Source of the DNA: Lentilactobacillus otakiensis DSM 19908 = JCM 15040
GTDB taxonomy: Bacteria; Bacillota; Bacilli; Lactobacillales; Lactobacillaceae
Length of the DNA stretch: 64,000 nucleotides
NCBI RefSeq assembly: GCF_001434145.1
Contig: NZ_AZED01000003.1
Location: 124,001 to 188,000, forward strand
Reading direction: 5' to 3'
The notes beneath the pieces were generated by a model. The model searched no databases and was not told where the DNA came from. It saw only the letters and a program-made list of their open reading frames with translations. Position numbers and translations under genes: made by a program. This document shows positions 17,111-25,485 of this stretch, piece after piece. How positions within the stretch are numbered: the first letter of the stretch is position 1; each line of letters opens with the position of its first letter.

Positions 17111-18493
17111 ATGTCACAAAGATTTGAACCAAATGATTTAGCTGAATTAAAGGATATGTATGACGTGATCGTGATTGGATCAGGAGGTGCCGGCTTAACG
17201 AGTGCCATCCAGGCTTCAGAGCTGGGACTCAAACCGGTGATTCTGGAAAAAATGTCAACCGTTGGTGGAGATACCAAACGGGCTTCTTCTGGCATGAATG
17301 CAGCGGAAACCTTTGTGCAAACCGAACACGGAATTGAGGATAGTGTTGGCAAATTCTACTACGAAACTTTGCGTGGCGGACACGGCCAAAACGACCCGGA
17401 ATTGCTTAAATACTTCACTGAGCATAGTTCGCGGGCAATTGAGTGGTTATATAAAGAAGGCGTTCAGTTAGACGACCTCACAATTACCGGTGGCATGAGC
17501 GTTCCCCGAACTCATCGCCCTCACACAACTGAACCAATTGGTGCGTATTTGGTGAATGGATTGTTAGAACAGGTTCGGGCCAAGCAAATCCCACTATTCT
17601 GTGGGGCTAAAGTAACCGCAATTAATGGTCAGGATAAAGTGTCTGGCGTTCAAGTGCAAACCGCAAACGGTAACCAAGCCATTCAGTCAAAAGCTGTCAT
17701 TATCGCGACTGGTGGTTTTGGTGCCAACAAAGCGCTACTGGCGCAATATCGACCAGACTTATCCAAATACAAAACCACTAATCAGCCCGGAAATACCGGG
17801 GATGGTATTTTAATGGCAGAAGATATTGGCGCTCAAGTTGTCGACATGGATCAGATTCAAGTCCATCCAACTGTCCAACAAGATACTGACCACGTATACT
17901 TAATTGGAGAAACCGTTCGAGGTGAAGGTGCCATTTTAGTCGATCAAGATGGCAAGCGGTTTGTGAACGAAATGGAAACCCGTGACAAAGTTACCAATGC
18001 GATTAATAAGCTTGGTGGCACGGGTGCCTACTTAATATTTGACCAATCAGTCCGTGATCGTGCCAAGGCAATTGATTTTTACAATAGTGTTGGTTTGGTG
18101 AAGAGCGGTTCTGATTTGGGAGAACTTGCAGAAAAATCCGGAATTGATGGGGAAATGCTTAATCAGGCAGTGGACAAGTGGAACCGGTCAGTTTCCGATC
18201 GGTTGGATATGGCATTTGGCCGTAAAACCGGCTTGCATGTCCTCGACAAGCCACCATATTATTCGATTCACATCTCACCGGCAGTTCATTACACGATGGG
18301 TGGCGTAAAGACCAATGACCAGACTCAAGTGCTTAAATCAGGTGGTGAGCCAATCCAAGGGCTATACGCAGCCGGCGAAGTTGTCGGTGGTCTCCATGGG
18401 TCTAACCGAATTGGTGGAAACTCGATTGCAGAAACCGTCATTTTTGGTTTGCGTGCCGCCCAGCAGGTTCGGGATTATTTTTTTGATATGTGA
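17111..18493 (+). CDS. FAD-dependent fumarate reductase-like flavoprotein
   Basis: A 460-residue soluble flavoprotein of the fumarate/urocanate reductase group. The FAD-binding motif DVIVIGSGGAGLTSAIQASE is at residue 16 onward, the catalytic substrate domain contains HRPHTTEPIGAYLVNGL and RGEGAILVDQDGKRF, and the closing FAD motif is GLYAAGEVVGGLHGSNRIGG. No signal peptide, haem motif or FMN-attachment domain is present, so the electron donor must be another protein or free reduced flavin. ATG 17111 has GGAAGAAAGG upstream. Such enzymes regenerate NAD in heterofermenters by reducing fumarate or cinnamate-like acids; the substrate is not determined. Confidence 0.9.
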   Translation: MSQRFEPNDLAELKDMYDVIVIGSGGAGLTSAIQASELGLKPVILEKMSTVGGDTKRASSGMNAAETFVQTEHGIEDSVGKFYYETLRGGHGQNDPELLKYFTEHSSRAIEWLYKEGVQLDDLTITGGMSVPRTHRPHTTEPIGAYLVNGLLEQVRAKQIPLFCGAKVTAINGQDKVSGVQVQTANGNQAIQSKAVIIATGGFGANKALLAQYRPDLSKYKTTNQPGNTGDGILMAEDIGAQVVDMDQIQVHPTVQQDTDHVYLIGETVRGEGAILVDQDGKRFVNEMETRDKVTNAINKLGGTGAYLIFDQSVRDRAKAIDFYNSVGLVKSGSDLGELAEKSGIDGEMLNQAVDKWNRSVSDRLDMAFGRKTGLHVLDKPPYYSIHISPAVHYTMGGVKTNDQTQVLKSGGEPIQGLYAAGEVVGGLHGSNRIGGNSIAETVIFGLRAAQQVRDYFFDM

Positions 18494-18672
18494 TCATTGT
18501 TCACACCAATTGTTACCGTGGTCGAAGGAAATTATTTTGTTGAAGAACCTATTATTAGGCTGTCTCAGTTTATTATCAACATGTTGATTACTGGCTTCCA
18601 GAAAAAGTTTCCTGTTAAATGTGTGGTTCATTTATATCTTTCAGGAATGCGCTAATGGATAATTAGTTGTAA

Positions 18673-19179
18673 TTATCTGTTGAGACTTGTGATGTTTAGT
18701 AAATAATTACTAATGCTTGTATACAACCTATAACCATTAAAAAGCACCACAAGAACTGAAACAAAAAGCGTTAATCTATAAAATCTATTGCGCTTACTAC
18801 TTTTTCGGATGATATAGATTGGCATGAATGCGGCAATTGATGGAATTAGGGAGGATGCTAGTGACAATAGTAGCAAAAAAGCCTCTTCTCTGCTCTCGTT
18901 TTTCCTTCTTTTATCAAAACTTACTTTTGGATTATGTGGTGAGTTATTATATGGTCTCGGAGATGAGGGGTCACAGCATTTTAAAAGATTATCTATGGAT
19001 TTGCCATATAAATTACTTAAAATGATCAGATTATCCAAATCAGGATACCCTCGCCCATTTTCCCATTTGGATACTGATTGTCTTGAAACTTGTAGAACGG
19101 TAGCTACATCATTCTGAGATAGACCAGCTTGTTTACGTGCTTCTTTTAAGCTATTTAAAACCCTTAGAATAATAATCAC
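18673..19179 (-). CDS. XRE-family regulator with C-terminal membrane helices
   Basis: A 168-residue protein. The N-terminal helix-turn-helix (residues 10-66: LKEARKQAGLSQNDVATVLQ, SRQSVSKWENGRGYPDLDNL) binds DNA. A basic linker is followed by two hydrophobic helices at about residues 100-118 and 130-152, so it is probably membrane-tethered. The GTG start at 19179 has AAGGA about 11 bases upstream; no ATG is available before the DNA-binding domain. It is divergent from the interrupted secreted-protein gene across a repeat-rich AT region, which suggests that it controls that locus. Confidence 0.8.
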   Translation of the reverse strand: MIIILRVLNSLKEARKQAGLSQNDVATVLQVSRQSVSKWENGRGYPDLDNLIILSNLYGKSIDNLLKCCDPSSPRPYNNSPHNPKVSFDKRRKNESREEAFLLLLSLASSLIPSIAAFMPIYIIRKSSKRNRFYRLTLFVSVLVVLFNGYRLYTSISNYLLNITSLNR

Positions 19180-19273
19180 CCCTATAAACGTCCTTAAATA
19201 TACATTATAAACATTTCTTTAAAAAAATCTATACTCTAAATTATAAATACTGACACTAAGCTTTATCTCGCAT

Positions 19274-19328
19274 GTTTACCTCCACAAACTGTTTTGTAAA
19301 CTGGTGGTTTACGTTTGATGAGGTAAAC
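19274..19328. promoter_or_regulatory. Four-copy GTTTAC/GTAAAC operator-like array
   Basis: GTTTAC (19274-19279), GTAAAC (19296-19301), GTTTAC (19307-19312) and GTAAAC (19323-19328) alternate in orientation. The outer arms extend to GTTTACCTC...GAGGTAAAC, and the inner pair is a hairpin with a 5-base loop. This is a plausible binding array for the divergent XRE regulator. Confidence 0.55.
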
Positions 19329-19386
19329 AAATAGCTTCTTTATTTTATTCCTCATTCAAGAAATAATTACCTCTGTTAACAATTTT

Positions 19387-19400
19387 TCAATACGTATTGA
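19387..19400. promoter_or_regulatory. Perfect palindrome TCAATACGTATTGA
   Basis: A 14-bp perfect dyad lies about 20 bases before the ATG at 19421 and next to its GGAGGG ribosome site. It is a candidate repressor site or 5' leader hairpin for the secreted-protein gene. Confidence 0.4.
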
Positions 19401-19450
19401 TTTTTAAATGGAGGGAATTTATGAAGCTTAAATAGTATAGTGTTTTACTG

Positions 19451-20020
19451 ATGGCTGGAATGTCATTTGCAGGAATTATTGTTCCGAGTCTCACTGTATC
19501 AGCAAATAAGGGTTCATTCCGCACAAACCACGTTCAAGGGCAATCAAACGTTCCGGTTGATAATAGTCCGGTTATTACCGATCCATCGAATGATTTTTTA
19601 CCAACTAACCTCGCTCAATATGCAACAATTGATTATAATGAGAGTACCGACGAGACGACGGTGGCCATTACTGATTATCATATGCGTCAATTGTTAATTA
19701 AGGAAGGCGTTAGTCCTGCTGAACTCGGACATTATGGCTTTACGAGATCTAATGGTGTTACAAAAATAATTTGGCATGGTAAAGCTCGACATGGCAATGT
19801 GGACTTATATCTCTCAAGAAACACAATGGTTATGTACCATGCATTATCTGGCGCAGCCGGGTTGGTTGCGATAATTGTGGAAGCCTATTTTGGACAATAT
19901 GCTTCCGCTGCTAAACAATTTGGAAAAGTTATAGCAGAGACAATTGCAGCAGGTAATACACATAACGGAAAGGTTTTCTCTGCCAGACACTGGACTGATA
20001 TTTCAGTTCATAATCAATAA
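19451..20020 (+). CDS. Putative secreted bacteriocin-like protein, signal peptide interrupted by amber codon
   Basis: Not recognised with certainty. The natural start appears to be ATG 19421 (GGAGGG upstream, MKLK), but codon 5 is TAG at 19433-19435. The frame then continues with a signal-peptide core ending in SLTVSANK. Only ATG 19451 without its positive N-terminus, or readthrough, could give the product. The mature part (about 165 residues) has an acidic spacer, then GVTKIIWHGKARHGNVDLYLS and a Gly/Ala-rich hydrophobic helix LSGAAGLVAIIVEAYFG. The layout recalls secreted bacteriocin-like or pore-forming proteins. A small membrane protein follows after 21 bases. It may be a recently inactivated gene. 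Confidence 0.6.
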   Translation: MAGMSFAGIIVPSLTVSANKGSFRTNHVQGQSNVPVDNSPVITDPSNDFLPTNLAQYATIDYNESTDETTVAITDYHMRQLLIKEGVSPAELGHYGFTRSNGVTKIIWHGKARHGNVDLYLSRNTMVMYHALSGAAGLVAIIVEAYFGQYASAAKQFGKVIAETIAAGNTHNGKVFSARHWTDISVHNQ

Positions 20021-20041
20021 TTATGAGGTGTGAGTGATTAG

Positions 20042-20263
20042 ATGATTCAAAAAAAGAAGCTACAGAATTATTCAAAATGGTTCCAGATTTTAGATCGTTT
20101 ATCAAATCTAATGATAAGTGCTGGAATTATCTCAACAATTGTGATTATCATCTCTGGAAATGGGTATGCGTACATTGCTGATGTAATTGTAACTTTCTTT
20201 ATCATTATTTGGTTGATAACCTTTTTTGCTGAGTCATTTTTACACTTATCTAAACATAACTGA
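20042..20263 (+). CDS. Small two-helix membrane protein, possible immunity partner
   Basis: A 73-residue protein with a basic N-terminus (MIQKKKLQNYSKW) and two transmembrane helices at about residues 24-40 and 45-65. No family was recognised. GAGGTG lies upstream of ATG 20042, and the gap to the preceding secreted-protein gene is 21 bases, so they are co-transcribed. Small membrane proteins directly after secreted toxic peptides are often self-immunity proteins; that role here is inference. Confidence 0.65.
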   Translation: MIQKKKLQNYSKWFQILDRLSNLMISAGIISTIVIIISGNGYAYIADVIVTFFIIIWLITFFAESFLHLSKHN

Positions 20264-20306
20264 CTTGATGTGGTCTTTTAATGATCAACATTTAACGATT
20301 AATATG

Positions 20307-20354
20307 AAGCAAGTAGCTCCCAGCTGAATAGCTATCGGGCTGCTTGCTTTTTTG
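20307..20354 (+). terminator. Rho-independent terminator of the small accessory operon
   Basis: AAGCAAGTAGC pairs with GCTGCTTGCTT (one G-U) around a loop, followed by a T run. It lies 44 bases after the small membrane gene. Confidence 0.8.
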
Positions 20355-20439
20355 TGTAATAAAAATCGTTGTATATCTGGTTATACTATGGCAATTGCGA
20401 AATAGTGTTGATGCGTTACCGGATCCGGCATTGTGACAA

Positions 20440-20470
20440 AAATAAAGAGGACTCAGTTATCACCAAGTCC
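20440..20470 (-). terminator. Probable terminator of aldo/keto reductase gene
   Basis: Read on the minus strand, GGACT...AGTCC forms a short stem followed by TCTTTATTTTTG. It sits just past the stop at 20478. Confidence 0.55.
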
Positions 20471-20477
20471 CAATCGT

Positions 20478-21386
20478 TTAAAATAGCTGATCAATTTCAT
20501 CAAATTCTGCTTCACTTAACTTTACATCAAGCGCCTTAGCATTGCTGTCTACCTGTTCGGGAATCCTTGCGCCGGGGATAACGACACTGATGTCTGGATT
20601 GGCAATGTACCAAGCCAAGATGATTTGAGCAACGGTCGCTTGATGTTTGTCGGCGATTGTTTTCACTCTACCTAAGCTATCGATAATGCCACTGAATTCT
20701 TCTGCCGAGAACTTACTGAACTTGCTAGCATCATTCTTGCCATATTTACCTGTCAGTAAACCCATTGCCAATGGTAAATAAGGGATGAACGAAATGTTGT
20801 TGTCCTTGAGATAAGAAAAGACTTCTTTCTCAGCTTGCCGGTGAACCAAGCTATAATGGTTTTCAACCACGTCGACTTGGCCGTCTGCATTGGCTTCCTT
20901 GATCTGGTCCAGGGAGAAATTAGAAACCCCAATTGCCCGGATCTTACCGGCCTTTTTCTCCTCAGCCAAAGCATTCACGGCTTCGGCTTTTGGCGTGCGA
21001 TCGTCTGGAAAATGAATATAGAAGATATCGATGTAATCGGTGTTCAGACGCTCCAATGCCTCATCAACGGACTTCTTTAGGAACTTGGGGTCGTTATTTG
21101 GCTTCAAGTCGTTATTGGGATCTTGAGCCGCTTTAGACGCAATGACGATCTTGGAGCGGTCATAATCTTGAATCACATCACCAATGAGTTCCTCGGATTT
21201 ACCCAAACCATACATAAAGGCCGTATCTAATAAAGAAATGCCATCATTAAGTGCTGCTTTGACCACAGCAACCCCATTTTCATCTTTGAGGCCATCAAAT
21301 AAATTGTGGCCGCCAACTTTATTTGTGCCTAATCCCAGTGGGCCGGTAGTGACGTCACTTTTGCCGATTTTAACTAAATGATCCAA
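20478..21386 (-). CDS. Aldo/keto reductase (third in window)
   Basis: A 302-residue aldo/keto reductase of the YghZ/Tas-like branch. Motifs are LLDTAFMYGLGKSEELIG (catalytic Asp and Tyr), IASKAAQ (Lys), IFYIHFPDDRTP (His) and VVIPGARIPEQV (NADPH phosphate loop). The start is TTG 21386, with AAGGAGGAATTTCAA before it; the in-frame extension to 21440 has no ribosome site. It is followed at low coordinates by a weak terminator. The substrate is unknown. Dps lies 70 bases upstream on the same strand, so the pair could be stress-co-expressed. Confidence 0.9.
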   Translation of the reverse strand: MDHLVKIGKSDVTTGPLGLGTNKVGGHNLFDGLKDENGVAVVKAALNDGISLLDTAFMYGLGKSEELIGDVIQDYDRSKIVIASKAAQDPNNDLKPNNDPKFLKKSVDEALERLNTDYIDIFYIHFPDDRTPKAEAVNALAEEKKAGKIRAIGVSNFSLDQIKEANADGQVDVVENHYSLVHRQAEKEVFSYLKDNNISFIPYLPLAMGLLTGKYGKNDASKFSKFSAEEFSGIIDSLGRVKTIADKHQATVAQIILAWYIANPDISVVIPGARIPEQVDSNAKALDVKLSEAEFDEIDQLF

Positions 21387-21456
21387 TTGAAATTCCTCCT
21401 TCAAATCAAAATGGGTTGAAATAAATAATTTCCAACCCATTTTGCGTATTTATAGA

Positions 21457-21936
21457 TTAGTCGTCATAAGGTCCCTTACCCAAGTATGCATTAATCATCC
21501 AAATATTCTTGTCAATTGCTTCTTTAAAACCGTTCAGCATATCTTGAGTTGGGAAATCTTTTTCTTCATCAGTAACTTCGATGCCCTTTTGGTACTGGTC
21601 ACGTAAGTATCTGAATTGATCAACCAGACGCTGCATGAAATCGCGCATGGTTAACTGATCCCAGGTTACTTTTTCATCGGGAAGGCCAGTATTTTCGATA
21701 AATTCATGTGTGGTTGCGAATGGTGATCCGTTTATAGCGATCAGTCGTTCTGCCACATTGTCCAATTGATCTGCCAACTCGTCATTATAGTCATCCATTA
21801 GTGGGTGGAGTCTAAAGAAGTTCTCTCCACGCATATACCAATGGGTTTGCTGGATGTTGGTTTGCAACTGACTTAAATCAGCCACCAATTGGTTCAACTG
21901 TTCACGGGTCTTTGGAAAATCATATTTGTCTGCCAT
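21457..21936 (-). CDS. dps: Dps-family ferritin-like DNA-protection protein
   Basis: A 159-residue four-helix protein that oxidises and stores iron in a dodecamer and limits Fenton damage. The inter-subunit ferroxidase residues are present in HWYMRGENFFRLHPLMDDYN and ELADQLDNVAERL (His, Asp and Glu). Start: ATG 21936, the second of two adjacent ATGs, has GGGAGG at the better distance (the first is 21939). A DNA-binding lysine-rich tail is absent. It probably is transcribed with, or just ahead of, the downstream aldo/keto reductase. No PerR box was recognised. Confidence 0.93.
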   Translation of the reverse strand: MADKYDFPKTREQLNQLVADLSQLQTNIQQTHWYMRGENFFRLHPLMDDYNDELADQLDNVAERLIAINGSPFATTHEFIENTGLPDEKVTWDQLTMRDFMQRLVDQFRYLRDQYQKGIEVTDEEKDFPTQDMLNGFKEAIDKNIWMINAYLGKGPYDD

Positions 21937-22027
21937 CATATTACCTCCCAATAAGATTGTAGTCGCTTACATCCATAGTGTAACTGATTGGGAGAGTGGG
22001 TATCAAGAAAGTTGCTCTTTAAAATGT

Positions 22028-23368
22028 TTAGTGGTCGCGGGGGCCGGTAACCGTAGGATCTTGTTGAGCTTGTGGATTTGGGATCGGCGATGCTTCTTCC
22101 AGCTTTGAATCCTTCGAGGTTTCTAACATATGAACATAGACCAGGAAGCTGACGAACGCAGCTGCTGATACATAATAGAAGAACCAATCTTCGTGGCCGA
22201 TATGTTTGAGCCAGAGTGCGATGTATTCAACACTGCCCCCGAAGATCGCAACTGTCAGACCATATGGGAAGCCGACACCAAGTGCCCGAATCTCGGTGGG
22301 AAATAGTTCAGCCTTGACGATTGCGTTAATTGAAGTGTACCCGCTGACAACTAACAGGCCACCCAGCATCAGCAGGAATGAGGCAACTGGACTATCGAAG
22401 GATTTAAGTCCCATAAAAATGGGGACTGTCAATAGCGTGCCGCCAATTCCAAACCAGTAAAGCAGCGGCTTACGACCGATTTTGTCCGAGATGTGGCCAA
22501 AGAGTGGCTGTAAGCCCATGAAGATTAATAATGCAACGAAATTAATCATCGTGACCAGTTTAGGTGCCAATCCCAATGAGTTAATCATGTATTTTTGCAT
22601 GTAAGTGGTGTAAGTGTAAAAGGCGATTGTCCCACCAAAGGTTAATCCCATAACGGTGAGCACCTGGTTGGGATATTTGGCAAGTTCATGCAAGGTTCCT
22701 TTGGCAGCTTTTGACTTTTCTGATTTTTTAAATTGATTGGTTTCATCCATTGAAAGTCGGAGATACAGCACAATCACAGCCCCGACCGCACCGATGGCGA
22801 AGGGAATCCGCCAGCCAAATGCTCTTAATTGTGCATCGGAGAAGACTGCTTGGAGAACGATTTGAACGACCAGCGCAATTAGTTGGCCACTAATAAGGGT
22901 GACGTATTGAAATGATGCGTAGTAGCCCCGGCGTCCGGCTGTGGCCATTTCTGATAAATACGTTGCAGAAATCCCATATTCGCCACCAAGTGACAGGCCT
23001 TGAACCAGTCGGATACAAACCAACAGAAGTGGTGCAAACACACCAATTGTGCTGTAAGTGGGGATAATAGCGATTAGCAAGGATCCGGTTGCCATGATAC
23101 TGACAGACAGCGTCAATGCAGATCGCCGACCCTTTCGATCTGCGTATTTACCCATAATAAAGCTACCAAATGGCCGCATCAGGAAACCGACCGCAAAGAT
23201 AGCGGCGGTACTCAGCAGTTCAACAGTTTGATCCCCGTCCGGGAAAAAGTCGCCGGCAAAATAAATTGCAAAAGATGCATAAATGTACCAGTCAAACCAT
23301 TCAATCATATTGCCCAATGAGCCTTTGATAATGTTGCTGGTAATCCGCTTTTGACTATATACTTGCAT
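22028..23368 (-). CDS. MFS permease of the metabolite:H+ symporter (MHS) family
   Basis: A 446-residue, 12-helix transporter of the ShiA/ProP/KgtP type. Typical signatures are GNMIEWFDWYIYASFAIYF in helix 1, GFLMRPFGSFIMGKYADRKG in the helix 2-3 loop and RLVQGLSLGGEYG in helix 4. Family substrates are carboxylates, shikimate and betaine; the one used here cannot be told. ATG 23368 follows AGGAGGTTATCAGC. It is monocistronic, convergent to nothing, and lies between Dps and a nucleotidase gene on the same strand. Confidence 0.92.
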   Translation of the reverse strand: MQVYSQKRITSNIIKGSLGNMIEWFDWYIYASFAIYFAGDFFPDGDQTVELLSTAAIFAVGFLMRPFGSFIMGKYADRKGRRSALTLSVSIMATGSLLIAIIPTYSTIGVFAPLLLVCIRLVQGLSLGGEYGISATYLSEMATAGRRGYYASFQYVTLISGQLIALVVQIVLQAVFSDAQLRAFGWRIPFAIGAVGAVIVLYLRLSMDETNQFKKSEKSKAAKGTLHELAKYPNQVLTVMGLTFGGTIAFYTYTTYMQKYMINSLGLAPKLVTMINFVALLIFMGLQPLFGHISDKIGRKPLLYWFGIGGTLLTVPIFMGLKSFDSPVASFLLMLGGLLVVSGYTSINAIVKAELFPTEIRALGVGFPYGLTVAIFGGSVEYIALWLKHIGHEDWFFYYVSAAAFVSFLVYVHMLETSKDSKLEEASPIPNPQAQQDPTVTGPRDH

Positions 23369-23497
23369 GCTGATAACCTCCTTGAATAAAGTTGGTGGCA
23401 GAAACCGATTAGATATTCTCTAATTAGTTCCATAGTATAGGTTAATTATTCATGGCACGCAAGAGAATATGTTAGGAAACATAACATAAGGCAAAAT

Positions 23498-23530
23498 AAA
23501 AATCAGCCAGATTCTCGTCTAGCTGATTTG
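23498..23530 (-). terminator. Terminator of HAD nucleotidase gene
   Basis: On the minus strand AAATCAGC...GCTGATTT with an inner AGA/TCT stem is followed by TTTTATTTTG, ten bases after the nucleotidase stop. Confidence 0.8.
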
Positions 23531-23539
23531 GGGGATTTA

Positions 23540-24223
23540 CTATGCAACAATTGATTCCAATCTTAGCAAATGGTCAATTTCATATGTTGGGCTGGTCTTG
23601 GTTGTGTTTTGTTGATGATGCGGGTTGAACCACACGGAGTCTAGGCCATAGGCGGATGCTCCCTTAATATCTGATGTCAGTGAATCGCCAATGACAAGGG
23701 ATGCCGATTTAGAGAAACCGTTAATTTTCCTCGCCACATAGTCAAAGAATGCCGGATCCGGTTTTTGATAGCCAATCACTTCAGATGCAAAGACACTCGT
23801 AAAATAGGGTGCCAGTCCAGATTCACTTAACCGTCGACGCTGAGTCTTGGCAATGCCGTTGGTAACCACATAAATGTCATGATTGGCACTCAAGTCTGCC
23901 AGTAATTCCTCCGCGTGGGGCATCTGAGTATGCCCTTCTGCCAAGTAACTGCGATATTTGGCTTCATAAGCTTGGCCATCAACCTGCTTACCATATTTTC
24001 CGAAGAAGAGATTAAATCTGGTGTCCAGCAATTGTTCGCGGGTGATTTCTTTACGCTCATATTGCTGCCAAAGATGCTCGTTCAGTTCATGGTAGTCTTC
24101 ATAGATTGTCGGTGTCAGTTCTTCGCCGATGTTTTCAAAAAGTTTCTGCATTGCGTGCTGTTCTGAAGCTTGAAAATTAAGCAGGGTGTCATCGACATCG
24201 AATAATAGAGTGGAATACTTCAT
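23540..24223 (-). CDS. HAD-superfamily YjjG-like pyrimidine nucleotidase
   Basis: A 227-residue haloacid-dehalogenase hydrolase. Motif I is LLFDVDDTLLNF (nucleophile Asp), motif II VVTNGI, motif III the Lys in GYQKPDPAFF and motif IV IGDSLTSDIKGA. The helical cap and the EELTPTIYEDYHELNEHLW segment match the YjjG noncanonical pyrimidine nucleotidase group, which removes phosphate from damaged dNMPs. ATG 24223 is preceded by GAGGTAATGCCC. Monocistronic. The specific substrate is inferred from family only. Confidence 0.88.
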   Translation of the reverse strand: MKYSTLLFDVDDTLLNFQASEQHAMQKLFENIGEELTPTIYEDYHELNEHLWQQYERKEITREQLLDTRFNLFFGKYGKQVDGQAYEAKYRSYLAEGHTQMPHAEELLADLSANHDIYVVTNGIAKTQRRRLSESGLAPYFTSVFASEVIGYQKPDPAFFDYVARKINGFSKSASLVIGDSLTSDIKGASAYGLDSVWFNPHHQQNTTKTSPTYEIDHLLRLESIVA

Positions 24224-24358
24224 TGGGCATTACCTCGCGTTTATTTTGTTTAATTCTATCACAAAAATTTCTGACTAAATCATTTAAAATTGTGCACCTC
24301 CCCGTCGTTAGAGTGATACGATTAAATTAATACATAGATATGGAAGGGGAATCTGAAC

Positions 24359-25069
24359 ATGTCAAATCAAATCACATTGTATCAACACGGCACGCTCGCA
24401 TTATTGGTGCCTGGGTTGCTAACAGGCACGATTACAATGGCTGAACTGTTAAAGCATGGTGATACGGGCATCGGAACCGGTGAAGGCCTTGATGGTGAGC
24501 TGATCATTCTTGACGGCAAACCATATCATGTTCACGGAACGGGTGACATCACGATTGCCCCGGATTCATTTACAATGCCATTTGCCAACGCCCATTTTGC
24601 CCGCTATTCACCACTGGCAGAGCTGGAGAACGTTGACGAGGCTGATTTGAATCAACAAATGATTTCATTGAGTCGGGCCAGAAATACCTTTTTCTCGGTT
24701 GAAGTTCACGGGGTATTCTCAAATGTTCAGACAAGGGCTGCCGTCAAATCAAATCCACCATATAACACATTGGCCGAAACAGCTGAAAATCAAAGTGTCT
24801 TCAATCGGGATCAGGTCAAAGGAACTTTAGTGGGCTATTATTCACCTGAATTATTTGAAGGGGCAACGGTTGGCGGCTTCCATCATCATTTCATCTCTGA
24901 CGATCATCAATTTGGCGGCCATGTGCTTAGCTTTCATCTTGATAAGGGGGATGTTAGTTATCAGTTGTTTGACACATTTGAACAACATCTACCTGTTGGA
25001 AATAAGCAATATATGGAACATGATTTTTCGAATGACGACATTGCAGGTGGCATTCATCAGTCGGAATAG
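24359..25069 (+). CDS. budA: Alpha-acetolactate decarboxylase
   Basis: Converts alpha-acetolactate to acetoin, part of pyruvate overflow and diacetyl/acetoin formation. The 236-residue protein has the zinc-binding signature GGFHHHFISDDHQFGGHVL with three histidines, and the conserved substrate glutamate region TGEGLDGELIILDG. ATG 24359 follows GGAAGGGGAATC. Acetolactate synthase is not adjacent, so the gene stands alone between a divergent nucleotidase and a terminator. Confidence 0.95.
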   Translation: MSNQITLYQHGTLALLVPGLLTGTITMAELLKHGDTGIGTGEGLDGELIILDGKPYHVHGTGDITIAPDSFTMPFANAHFARYSPLAELENVDEADLNQQMISLSRARNTFFSVEVHGVFSNVQTRAAVKSNPPYNTLAETAENQSVFNRDQVKGTLVGYYSPELFEGATVGGFHHHFISDDHQFGGHVLSFHLDKGDVSYQLFDTFEQHLPVGNKQYMEHDFSNDDIAGGIHQSE

Positions 25070-25155
25070 TCGCACTTGTTAATGAATTATATCAATCATA
25101 GTAATCATAAAGAATAACAGGTATAACCTTTTAGTAAATGTAATAATAACATTAG

Positions 25156-25203
25156 TAAAAAATGTGCGCTTGCCGTGATCCTTGCGGCGAGTGCATTTTA
25201 TTA
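25156..25203 (+). terminator. Terminator of acetolactate decarboxylase gene
   Basis: AAAATGTGCGCTTGCCG and TGCGGCGAGTGCATTTTA form a mostly paired hairpin followed by TTAT. The 416-base gap from 25070 to 25485 holds this hairpin, a cre-like site and the promoter of the sugar porter. Confidence 0.7.
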
Positions 25204-25331
25204 TGCGATTTTTGTGAATTTGTATGCCAATTAGATTTTAGGGTTGATTTATACGGATGAATCCGTTAACATAACACATTATGGACGCAGGTTATTTTTC
25301 GCTGGCAAGTATAAATCGCTGCGAAAATGAA

Positions 25332-25345
25332 TGTAAGCGTTACTA
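25332..25345 (+). promoter_or_regulatory. cre-like catabolite site upstream of sugar porter
   Basis: TGTAAGCGTTACTA matches the CcpA consensus TGWAANCGNTNWCA at 12 of 14 positions. It lies about 140 bases before the transporter start. Confidence 0.45.
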
Positions 25346-25485
25346 TAGCAATGTTTGCTTATAGTTGTATTTAATATTTTTTGGTTAAGATTTGTGCGAT
25401 TTGTTATGTAACCCCTTTCAACCCTTTCGAAATGGGATACGACATTAATGAACGCTACAGATAAGAATTACAAAGGAGAATTGTC

